DNA of 64,000 nt from Methanohalophilus halophilus (lineage in GTDB: Archaea > Halobacteriota > Methanosarcinia > Methanosarcinales > Methanosarcinaceae), in contig NZ_CP017921.1 of NCBI RefSeq assembly GCF_001889405.1, positions 262,057 to 326,056 of the forward strand, written 5' to 3'. The notes under the pieces were generated by a model. It made no database searches. It saw nothing but the letters and a program-made list of their open reading frames with translations, and was not told the DNA's origin. Positions 57,529 to 64,000 of this stretch are shown here, one piece after another (the stretch's first letter is position 1; each line of letters begins with the position of its first letter). The translations under genes and the position numbers were made by a program.

Positions 57529-57846
57529 TTACTTATCGGCGGGACAGGCATCATCCGACCTGAGCTGGCGGCAAATGTCACAGAACCTGTGAGAGAGATC
57601 ATCAACCGTCCCATTCTGGATATCGACCGCTAGATTGGCTATGGAAGCTTTTATTTCGTCATCAAATTCTATCCTGTAACCTCTTTTTTTAGTAAGATAC
57701 TGGGAAACCGCTGAAGGAGCCATCCCGAAAAGCTTAGCCACTTCCTGTTGGGTTACACCGTTATCCACCAATTCTTTTGCAAGGGCAGCCCTGATAGCAG
57801 GCAGAACATCCCATACCACAACCTGACACGGAGTTTCAGTTTTCAT
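57529..57846 (-). CDS. Helix-turn-helix regulator with candidate metal-cluster cysteines
   Basis: 105 residues from ATG 57846 (MKTETPCQVVVWDVLPAIRAAL), preceded by GTGAG; ATG 57861 is possible. XRE-type helix-turn-helix at about 32-60 (NGVTQQEVAKLFGMAPSAVSQYL). Cysteines C7 and the C-terminal C89, C92, C101 (FCDICRQLRSDDAC) could bind an Fe-S cluster or metal. This is the COG2522-type archaeal regulator. It sits between the SepCysS operon and the divergent nifS operon. TTCAC-N4-GTGAA repeats stand at its own promoter and those of both neighbours. Confidence 0.8.
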   Translation of the reverse strand: MKTETPCQVVVWDVLPAIRAALAKELVDNGVTQQEVAKLFGMAPSAVSQYLTKKRGYRIEFDDEIKASIANLAVDIQNGTVDDLSHRFCDICRQLRSDDACPADK

Positions 57847-57888
57847 ATTCTCACGCTTCATTTTCTATAGATACTGATCTACAAGTAT

Positions 57889-57902
57889 ATCACTATTGTG
57901 AA
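57889..57902. promoter_or_regulatory. Operator copy at the regulator promoter
   Basis: ATCACTATTGTGAA. Its left end overlaps the regulator's own TATA region (minus-strand ATATACTT, complement about 57884-57891). The sequence fits the consensus TTCAC-N4-GTGAA. Confidence 0.55.
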
Positions 57903-57967
57903 TGGTAGTTGATACCTTCCATCGAATATACGTGCAAAAACTTAAAAGGCATTAAAAAAACAATATA

Positions 57968-57981
57968 TTCACAATTGTGAC
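57968..57981. promoter_or_regulatory. Operator copy at the nifS promoter
   Basis: TTCACAATTGTGAC. It overlaps the downstream edge of the nifS-side TATA box (AATATATT, 57962-57969) and precedes ATG 58040, so binding would block transcription of nifS-iscU and following genes. Confidence 0.55.
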
Positions 57982-58039
57982 ACAAACATATTAAGAATTG
58001 AAGAACGATAAGATCTCACAATAAATAAAGGAGGTCACA

Positions 58040-59233
58040 ATGAAAAACAATATGGACAGTACAAGCAAGACCGTCTATCTGGACCATGCAGCCACAACGT
58101 TTACTGATACCGAGGTGCTGGAGAAGATGTTGCCATATTTCACCGAAAAATTTGCCAATCCCTCTTCACCTTACAATATTGCACATGTGTCCAGGGATGC
58201 AATAGACCGCGCCCGAAAGCAGGTAGCCGATGCCATCAATGCAGAAATCAATGAGATATATTTCACAAGTGGCGGGACTGAATCCGACAACTGGGCCATC
58301 AAGGGTGTTGCCTTTGCCAACAGGAAAAAAAGCAACCACATAATTACCTCCGCCATTGAACACCATGCTGTACTGCATACATGCCAGTGGCTGGAAAAGC
58401 AGGGTTTTGAGGTTACCTATCTTCCAGTAGACAAATTCGGGCAGGTCAGAATAGAGGATGTAAAAAAAGCCATCAGAGAAGACACAATCCTTATATCTGT
58501 AATGCTGGCAAACAACGAGATCGGCACAATTCAGCCAATTTCGGAGATCGGCAGGATTGCACGGGAGAAGGGCATATATTTCCATACGGATGCCGTGCAG
58601 GGGATCGGCCAGATACCCTTGGATGTGGAAGGCCTGAATGTGGATTTACTCTCCCTCTCCTCCCATAAGTTCTACGGACCAAAGGGAGTAGGTGCCCTGT
58701 ATATCAAAAAAGGTACCCGGATCGACAGCTATAGTCATGGGGGTGCCCAGGAAAAGAAAAAAAGGGCAGGCACAGAAAACGTACCCGGTATCGTGGGACT
58801 GGGCGCAGCTATCGAACAGGCAACATCTCAACTAGAAGAACATGCTACTCACATGAAAAACCTGAGAACACGCTTGTTAGAAGGCCTTCTGCAGATCCCG
58901 GCCACCCACCTTGCAGGACATCCGGAAAAACGCTTGCCGAACAATGCAAATGTGATATTTGAGTACATAGAAGGTGAATCGATCCTGTTGATGCTGAATT
59001 CTTTCTCTATTGCAGCCTCTACGGGAAGTGCCTGTACCTCGGCTTCCCTTGAACCATCTCATGTGCTCATTGCCTGCGGATTCCCCCATGAGATCGCACA
59101 TGGGTCCCTACGCCTGACCCTGGGCAAGGAAAATACGGAAGAGGACGTGGATTACCTGTTGCAAACGCTGGAGCCAATTATCAAGAGGCTCAGGGCGATG
59201 TCACCTATGACACCAAAGGAACTGAGGGAATGA
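58040..59233 (+). CDS. nifS: Cysteine desulfurase (NifS/IscS type)
   Basis: 397 residues. PLP aminotransferase fold V: YLDHAATTFTDTEVLEKM at the N-terminus, HAVLHTCQWLEKQGFEV, NEIGTIQPI, LSSHKFYGPKGVGALY with the PLP lysine, and the active-site loop STGSACTSASLEPSHV with the sulfur-carrying cysteine. It takes sulfur from cysteine and gives persulfide to IscU or the later enzymes. AAAGGAGGTCAC just before ATG 58040 is a very strong ribosome site. It overlaps the iscU region (ATGA at 59230). Confidence 0.96.
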   Translation: MKNNMDSTSKTVYLDHAATTFTDTEVLEKMLPYFTEKFANPSSPYNIAHVSRDAIDRARKQVADAINAEINEIYFTSGGTESDNWAIKGVAFANRKKSNHIITSAIEHHAVLHTCQWLEKQGFEVTYLPVDKFGQVRIEDVKKAIREDTILISVMLANNEIGTIQPISEIGRIAREKGIYFHTDAVQGIGQIPLDVEGLNVDLLSLSSHKFYGPKGVGALYIKKGTRIDSYSHGGAQEKKKRAGTENVPGIVGLGAAIEQATSQLEEHATHMKNLRTRLLEGLLQIPATHLAGHPEKRLPNNANVIFEYIEGESILLMLNSFSIAASTGSACTSASLEPSHVLIACGFPHEIAHGSLRLTLGKENTEEDVDYLLQTLEPIIKRLRAMSPMTPKELRE

Positions 59234-59238
59234 TATTA

Positions 59239-59652
59239 ATGATGTACAGTGAAAAAGTAATGGAACATTTCATGAATCCCCACAACGTAGGCGAGATGGA
59301 AAATCCCGACGGAGTCGGAGAGGTAGGCAATCCCCAGTGCGGGGATATCATGCGGATATACCTGCGCATTGAGAATGATGTGATAACGGATGCAAAGTTT
59401 ATGACCTTCGGGTGCGGTGCCGCCATTGCTTCCAGTAGCATGGCAACCGATCTGATCAAGGGCAAAACGCTGGAGGAAGCCTGGAAGATCACAAACAAGG
59501 CAGTGGCAGAAGCCCTCAACGGCCTGCCTCCGGTGAAAATGCACTGCTCGGTGCTTGCGGAAGAAGGCATCCACAAGGCAATCAATGACTACAGGGAAAA
59601 ACAGGGCCTGGAGCCCCTGGAGGAAAAGCCGGATGCTGACTGCTGCGGATAA
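59239..59652 (+). CDS. iscU: Fe-S cluster scaffold IscU/NifU
   Basis: 137 residues from ATG 59239 or 140 from ATG 59230, which overlaps the nifS stop; GAGGGA lies nine bases before 59239. The three cluster cysteines and the aspartate are present: GNPQCGDIM near 36, MTFGCGAAIASSS near 60, and MHCSVLAEEGIHKAI near 104. It receives sulfur from NifS and iron and builds [2Fe-2S]/[4Fe-4S] clusters. The C-terminus ends DADCCG. It overlaps the next gene by 20 bases. Confidence 0.95.
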   Translation: MMYSEKVMEHFMNPHNVGEMENPDGVGEVGNPQCGDIMRIYLRIENDVITDAKFMTFGCGAAIASSSMATDLIKGKTLEEAWKITNKAVAEALNGLPPVKMHCSVLAEEGIHKAINDYREKQGLEPLEEKPDADCCG

Positions 59653-60358
59653 GGAACTGTACGGCCGGCAGGTCATGATGATCGGGGAAGACGGGCAGGA
59701 AAAGCTTAAAGGAGCAACCGTACTTGTGGCCGGCTGCGGAGGGTTAGGTTCCCCTGTTTTGCATTACCTGGCCGTTGCCGGTATCGGCCATATCCGGCTT
59801 ATCGATAAGGATACCGTTGAACTGAGCAACCTCAACCGACAGATACTGCACTGGCACCGGGATATAGGAAAAGCCAAAAGTCAGTCTGCTGAAGAAAAAC
59901 TTGCAGAACTCAATCCTAATATCAGGCTGGAAGCTTTCAATACAGAAATCAATGCTGAAAACGTAGATGAATTGATACAGGGAGCAGATATAATCGTAGA
60001 TGCACTGGATAACTATGAAACACGAATGTTGCTCAACAGGGCCGCAATCCGGCAATCAGTACCCCTGGTCCACGGTGCCGTTCACGGGTTCCACGGGCAA
60101 CTCACCACAGTCATTCCGGGAAAAACACCCTGCATCGAATGCCTGATCCCTGAAAAACCCCCGAAAGAAGTATTTCCAATCATCGGTTGCACTGCGGGTG
60201 TTGTGGGAACCATGCAGGCAAACGAGGTCATAAAGTACCTCCTTGGTGAGGAAGGATTGCATACCGGACACATTGTTATGTGGGACGGTAAAAATGGGAC
60301 ACTGGAGAAAATGAGAATCTGTCGCAGGCCAGACTGTCCTGAATGCGGCCATCTTTAA
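59633..60358 (+). CDS. E1-like sulfur-activating enzyme (ThiF/MoeB/HesA family)
   Basis: 241 residues from ATG 59633 (MLTAADKELYGRQVMMIGED), with GGAGG about ten bases before; the frame runs further back only inside iscU. ATP site VAGCGGLGSPVLHYL near 32, DTVELSNLNRQ and adenylation Arg. The zinc-binding CxxC pairs are CIEC near 171 and CPEC at the end. Cysteine of GCTAGVVGTMQANEVIKYL is the active site region. It adenylates the C-terminus of a ubiquitin-like sulfur carrier (MoaD/ThiS/SAMP), to which NifS could supply sulfur. No carrier gene adjoins. Confidence 0.9.
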   Translation: MLTAADKELYGRQVMMIGEDGQEKLKGATVLVAGCGGLGSPVLHYLAVAGIGHIRLIDKDTVELSNLNRQILHWHRDIGKAKSQSAEEKLAELNPNIRLEAFNTEINAENVDELIQGADIIVDALDNYETRMLLNRAAIRQSVPLVHGAVHGFHGQLTTVIPGKTPCIECLIPEKPPKEVFPIIGCTAGVVGTMQANEVIKYLLGEEGLHTGHIVMWDGKNGTLEKMRICRRPDCPECGHL

Positions 60359-60365
60359 GAAAAAT

Positions 60366-61163
60366 ATGCCTGATAATAAGTTAAGGAAACTGGAAGATAT
60401 CATAAAAGACACCGGCCCCATGGCAATTCTTTTTTCCGGCGGCGTGGACAGCAGCCTGCTTGCAGTTGTAAGCAGGAAAGTGCTGGGAAAAGATCACATC
60501 TGCATCCTTCTGGATTCACCCCTTATCCCCGGGAGTGCAGTTGATAATGCCAGAAAAATTGCAGATGAAAATAATTTGGAACTTCACGTACTGAACTTCA
60601 ATCCCCTGGAAATCCGTGACATACGTAAAAATCCAAAGGATAGATGTTATCATTGCAAAAAACAGATCATAAAAACTGCAAAAGAATATGCCTCTTCCCT
60701 TGGGTTTGCAATTATTGCCGACGGAACCAACGTCTCGGATACACAGACATTGCGACCTGGGCTTGCTGCTTGCAGGGAAGAAGGGATATTTCATCCATTC
60801 ATCTCTGCAGGCATCAGTAAAGCGGATATCAGACAAATTGCCAGACAGGAAAAATATGATTTCTGGGGGCTGCCTTCTTCTGCCTGTCTGGCCTCACGTA
60901 TACCCTATGGCGAAATGCTGGACAGCGGGAAACTCAGAAAAATCGAACAGGGAGAAGACATTCTGCACAGAATGGGATTTTTACAATGCCGTATGAGGTT
61001 GCATGATGAAGGAAACCTTGCACGTATAGAGGTCCCCGCAGAACAAATCCCAACGGCTGTCCTGAAAAAAGATGAACTGGTCAGGCACCTGAAAACAACA
61101 GGTATCACCCATGTCTGCCTGGACCTCAAAGGCTACAGAAGCGCCAGCATGGATGAGACCTGA
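60366..61163 (+). CDS. larE: LarE-like ATP-dependent sulfur transferase
   Basis: 265 residues of the adenine-nucleotide alpha-hydrolase (PP-loop) fold. SGGVDSSLLAVVS near residue 24 is the ATP site. Cysteines in DRCYHCKKQII near 94 and in SSACLASRIPYG near 180 recall LarE, the sulfur donor of the nickel-pincer cofactor. No larB or larC is seen here. Its start is 7 bases after the E1 gene, so it belongs to the same sulfur operon. In this context it may be a general sulfur insertase. Confidence 0.85.
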   Translation: MPDNKLRKLEDIIKDTGPMAILFSGGVDSSLLAVVSRKVLGKDHICILLDSPLIPGSAVDNARKIADENNLELHVLNFNPLEIRDIRKNPKDRCYHCKKQIIKTAKEYASSLGFAIIADGTNVSDTQTLRPGLAACREEGIFHPFISAGISKADIRQIARQEKYDFWGLPSSACLASRIPYGEMLDSGKLRKIEQGEDILHRMGFLQCRMRLHDEGNLARIEVPAEQIPTAVLKKDELVRHLKTTGITHVCLDLKGYRSASMDET

Positions 61164-61165
61164 GA

Positions 61166-62482
61166 TCAGCGTTGTTTGTACTTGCGACAGCTTTCCACGA
61201 AATCATCCACCGGAAATGAGCCCGGATGAGCATGCATATAACTTGCCACCGAATTGTGTTCATAGATACCATCCATACCATCAACAATTCCTTTGCCCCG
61301 CTCCATAGTGTAAGCCAGACGGCTGTCAGACGCACAATCTGTTACAGAGTAATGGAATTCATGGCCACGTACTTCTCCCCTGAATATGGGGGAATCGGCG
61401 TGCCCTTTGGTGTAGCCCAGTGCCTGCAATTTTTTCGTCATGACGGTTTCAGCGGGGAAAAGGTCAGCCAGTTTATAGACCCTGTCCTCTATTTCATAGG
61501 AAGTACAGAGATATTGCAGACCGCCACATTCACCATAGATTGGCATCCCGTCTGCTGAAAGGTCCTTTAGTTTGTGAGTGGTCTGTGACTTTTCAAGTTC
61601 TGCTATGTGGAGCTCAGGATAGCCACCTCCGAAATACATACCATCCACATCAGGAATTTCACCTTCAAGCGGACTGAAGAATTTAATTTCAGCCCCTGAC
61701 CTGCGAAAAGAGTCCAGCATGTCCTGATAGTAGAAACAGAAAGCACTGTCCATTGCCACACCTATTGTCACATCAGCCTCCCTGCTGGCAACGCATTTCC
61801 CAGGTGCAGCCGGGAGAGGTTCGTTTGCCAGGGATAGCACACTATCCAGATCAATGTTCTCTTCAATGAAGTTACCCAGTTTTTCCAGATCATAATCCCG
61901 TTCATCAGCCATGTGCAAACCAAGATGACGGGAAGGGACGGTCAGGTCCTGGTTACGAGGCAGGGCACCAACTACCGGCACATCTCCCAGGGCATCCCTG
62001 ATCATTTGAGCATGTCTGGGACTTCCCACGCGGTTAAGAACCACACCATCAATATGTACATCACTGTCAAATTCAGAATAGCCTTTGATGAGGGCCGCAG
62101 CACTTCTGGACATGCCGTGCACATTGACTACAAGAATCACAGGAGCACCCAGGGATTTGGCCACATGAGCCGAACTTGCAAGATCAGAGGAATTCATTCC
62201 GTCAAAAAGCCCCATGACACCTTCAACGACCCCTATATCCGCATCATTATAACTGCAATGAAAACTCTGCCTGACACCTTCTTCACCCATCATGAACGTA
62301 TCAAGGTTCCTTGAAGGCCTCCCGCAAATTGCTGTATGATGAGTGGGATCGATGTAATCCGGCCCCACCTTATAGGGCTGGACGTGCATTCCCCGACGGG
62401 TCAGGGCCGCCATGATACCCATGGAAACGGTTGTTTTACCGACTCCACTGTGTGTGCCTGCAATAACTATTGATTTTTTCAT
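61166..62482 (-). CDS. Cobyrinate / Ni-sirohydrochlorin a,c-diamide synthase (CbiA/CfbB family)
   Basis: 438 residues from ATG 62482 (MKKSIVIAGTHSGVGKTTVS). P loop at 8-16, VGPDYIDPTHH near 38, RNLDTFMM near 55, and the C-terminal glutamine amidotransferase domain with YGECGGLQYLC near 320 and a histidine in GHEFHYS. It amidates two carboxylates of a corrin or, as CfbB, of nickel sirohydrochlorin for coenzyme F430. Both paralogues occur in methanogens; which one this is cannot be decided by eye. Convergent with larE and divergent from moaA. No ribosome site, a TATA-like region about 26 bases upstream: leaderless. Confidence 0.88.
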   Translation of the reverse strand: MKKSIVIAGTHSGVGKTTVSMGIMAALTRRGMHVQPYKVGPDYIDPTHHTAICGRPSRNLDTFMMGEEGVRQSFHCSYNDADIGVVEGVMGLFDGMNSSDLASSAHVAKSLGAPVILVVNVHGMSRSAAALIKGYSEFDSDVHIDGVVLNRVGSPRHAQMIRDALGDVPVVGALPRNQDLTVPSRHLGLHMADERDYDLEKLGNFIEENIDLDSVLSLANEPLPAAPGKCVASREADVTIGVAMDSAFCFYYQDMLDSFRRSGAEIKFFSPLEGEIPDVDGMYFGGGYPELHIAELEKSQTTHKLKDLSADGMPIYGECGGLQYLCTSYEIEDRVYKLADLFPAETVMTKKLQALGYTKGHADSPIFRGEVRGHEFHYSVTDCASDSRLAYTMERGKGIVDGMDGIYEHNSVASYMHAHPGSFPVDDFVESCRKYKQR

Positions 62483-62604
62483 GGCACAAGTTGGGTTGAT
62501 TTGATATTTAAAATATGGGGCAGTAAGCTTCACTGTTACCGGATAAACTTAAGTTTATATACCCCCTTCACCATCCCAAATTAAACACCAATTCCCGATA
62601 TAGC

Positions 62605-63525
62605 ATGATTCCCGGAAAACAGCTCACAGATTCCTACGGACGCACTATAAAAAGCCTCAGAATATCGATTACTGACAGGTGTAATCTCAATTGTATTTAT
62701 TGCCACAATGAAGGGAATATGAAAGTGGCAGATGAAATGTCAGCCCAGAAAATATCTGATATCATCAAGGCAGCCAGCCTGTATGGAGTGGACAGGGTGA
62801 AATTCTCCGGCGGAGAGCCACTTGTCCGCAGGGATTTCGAGGATATACTGAAAAGCCTGCCCCCCTTAAAGGATGTATCTGCAACTACCAACGGTATACT
62901 GCTGGAAGAAAGGGCCCAGAGTCTCAAGGAAGCAGGACTGGACCGGATAAATGTAAGTTTGGATAGTGTTGATGACAAAAACTACAGTTTGATTACTGCA
63001 GCAAATCCGGGTGATGTATATAAAGTGCTCAGGGGAATAGAAAAAGCAATCGAGGTTGGCCTTACTCCTGTAAAACTGAACATGGTAATGCTCAAAGGGA
63101 TCAATGAAGACAAAATCGACCAGATGCTTGAATTTGTCCGTAAGCACAAAGGCAACATCATACTACAACTCATACAGCTAATGGATTTCCAGGATGTTGT
63201 AAAATATCAGGTTGACGTGGAAGGAATTGAAAAACAACTTGAAGAAAGGGCCGATGAAGTCCGGGTACGTAAAATGCACCGCCGCAAAAAGTACATCATC
63301 GGCGGTGCTGAAGTTGAAGTAGTAAGACCCATCGACAATACTGAATTCTGTGCCAATTGCAACCGGCTGCGTGTGACAGCCAACGGGAAACTCAAACCAT
63401 GCCTGTTGGTTAATGATAATCTTGTGGATACAAAAGGCTCAAATGCAGAAGATATTCCACGATTGCTGGAGGCAGTTGTGAAAAAAAGGGTGCCTTATTA
63501 CAGAGGAAACGTAACTGAAGGGTAA
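62605..63525 (+). CDS. moaA: GTP 3',8-cyclase MoaA
   Basis: 306 residues. Radical SAM motif CNLNCIYC near residue 27 (CX3CX2C), FSGGEPLVRRDF near 73, and the C-terminal cluster cysteines in FCANCNRLRVTANGKLKPCLL near 250-270. It makes the first molybdopterin precursor from GTP with SAM. Molybdopterin is needed for formylmethanofuran dehydrogenase. The terminal Gly-Gly of many MoaA is absent (ends VTEG). Divergent from the CbiA gene by 122 bases. Confidence 0.94.
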   Translation: MIPGKQLTDSYGRTIKSLRISITDRCNLNCIYCHNEGNMKVADEMSAQKISDIIKAASLYGVDRVKFSGGEPLVRRDFEDILKSLPPLKDVSATTNGILLEERAQSLKEAGLDRINVSLDSVDDKNYSLITAANPGDVYKVLRGIEKAIEVGLTPVKLNMVMLKGINEDKIDQMLEFVRKHKGNIILQLIQLMDFQDVVKYQVDVEGIEKQLEERADEVRVRKMHRRKKYIIGGAEVEVVRPIDNTEFCANCNRLRVTANGKLKPCLLVNDNLVDTKGSNAEDIPRLLEAVVKKRVPYYRGNVTEG

Positions 63526-63536
63526 CAGGTAAATTA

Positions 63537-64000
63537 TTACCTGAAATTTATCTCGATATCCTCCTCAAATGCATCATTCACATGTGAACTCAACTTCGAT
63601 TTTGTATTTACCAGCTGCTCTTCCAGGGATTGCAGGCGTTCTGTTTCATCTTCCAATTTATCCTCTGTGGAAAACAGGGCCTCTTGCTTTTTTGAAATAT
63701 CCTTTTCCATGGAGGTTTTCTGGCGATACACATCCATCTGGTCCAATTGATCCCTTAACTGCCTGAGCCTGTTATCGTATTTCTTTTTATCCTCATATAA
63801 GGATTTGAGAGAAGAAGAGGTTTTTATTGAATGCACCTGTTCAAGAGTTTTATCTTTCTTTTTATCCTTCAGACCAAGTGAATCACTTTGAAGTCTCAAA
63901 ATCAACTCATCATAGAGCGGATCCAGGTTGTTATCCAGTGCCGAGACAGGATCTTGCATGACAGTATCAAGTATATTGCGCACTTGTGGCGACAGGGTAT
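63537..64000 (-). CDS. Coiled-coil protein of unknown function, probably partial
   Basis: The frame is open from TAA at 63537 to the window edge, with LSPQVRNILDTVMQDP before the first candidate start (GTG 63983), so the real start may be outside. The visible 150 residues are mostly a long coiled coil rich in Lys, Glu, Leu and Gln (KKKYDNRLRQLRDQLDQMD, QEALFSTEDKLEDETERLQ), ending EEDIEINFR. No family is recognised. It is convergent with moaA (11 bases between stops). Confidence 0.7.
   Translation of the reverse strand, partial: TLSPQVRNILDTVMQDPVSALDNNLDPLYDELILRLQSDSLGLKDKKKDKTLEQVHSIKTSSSLKSLYEDKKKYDNRLRQLRDQLDQMDVYRQKTSMEKDISKKQEALFSTEDKLEDETERLQSLEEQLVNTKSKLSSHVNDAFEEDIEINFR

Overview
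The window comes from a methanogenic archaeon, almost certainly a methylotrophic member of the Methanosarcinaceae (Methanohalophilus, Methanolobus or Methanococcoides type). The evidence is a soluble heterodisulfide reductase operon in the order hdrA-hdrC-hdrB, an mtxX-mtxA-mtxH methyltransferase operon, SepCysS, archaeal replication genes (rfcL, pcn, priL) and the archaeal lipid genes pssA and asd. Bacterial-type groES, groEL and clpB are also present, as is usual in this family. Moderate GC and TATA-box promoters fit. I checked the stop codon of every complete gene and none ends in TAG. One gene (42175-42936) has an in-frame TAG at codon 64, as expected if TAG can be read as pyrrolysine.

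Layout. 1-9.3 kb: secreted metallopeptidase (partial), rubrerythrin, mptD, then a minus-strand run with hisC, argD, a beta-helix polymer-forming protein, a PUA protein, rtcB/archease, an archaetidyl-lipid synthase and a fuculose-phosphate-aldolase relative. 9.4-18.4 kb: tRNA-Thr, a PsiE-like membrane protein, a cupin, a MoxR ATPase with a large VWA/HExxH partner, a GNAT enzyme, an SQR-like flavoprotein with DUF1641, and a universal stress protein. 18.4-24.1 kb: LeuC/HacA, hdrB-hdrC-hdrA and a winged-helix regulator. 24.2-35.9 kb: tRNA-Ile, histidine kinase, flavodoxin, tRNA-Ala, ferredoxin, FprA, class II photolyase, OB-fold protein, sugar nucleotidyltransferase, FKBP lipoprotein, radical SAM/TRAM protein and ilvD.

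35.9-48.2 kb: mtxXAH, rfcL, a disulfide-reductase-like flavoprotein, an ABC ATPase, the TAG-containing RecA-like ATPase, and a DNA-binding regulator divergent from groES-groEL-clpB with a long palindrome between them. 48.2-53.1 kb: an archaeosortase-asd-pssA operon, then nudix, tfs, pcn and priL. 53.1-64 kb: a tRNA-Cys/SepCysS/metY/metX operon and a nifS-iscU-E1-larE operon on either side of a small Cys-containing helix-turn-helix regulator. Four copies of a TTCAC-N4-GTGAA inverted repeat lie at the three promoters of this block. CbiA/CfbB, MoaA and a coiled-coil protein close the window.

The strongest candidate for an undescribed system is the 55.8-61.2 kb block. It looks like a self-contained sulfur/Fe-S/cysteine regulon that places tRNA-dependent cysteine synthesis (the tRNA itself and its modifying enzyme), homocysteine synthesis, cysteine desulfurase, scaffold, E1-like enzyme and a LarE-like sulfur transferase under one predicted repressor. 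Start sites, alignments and regulatory assignments were made by eye without database searches.
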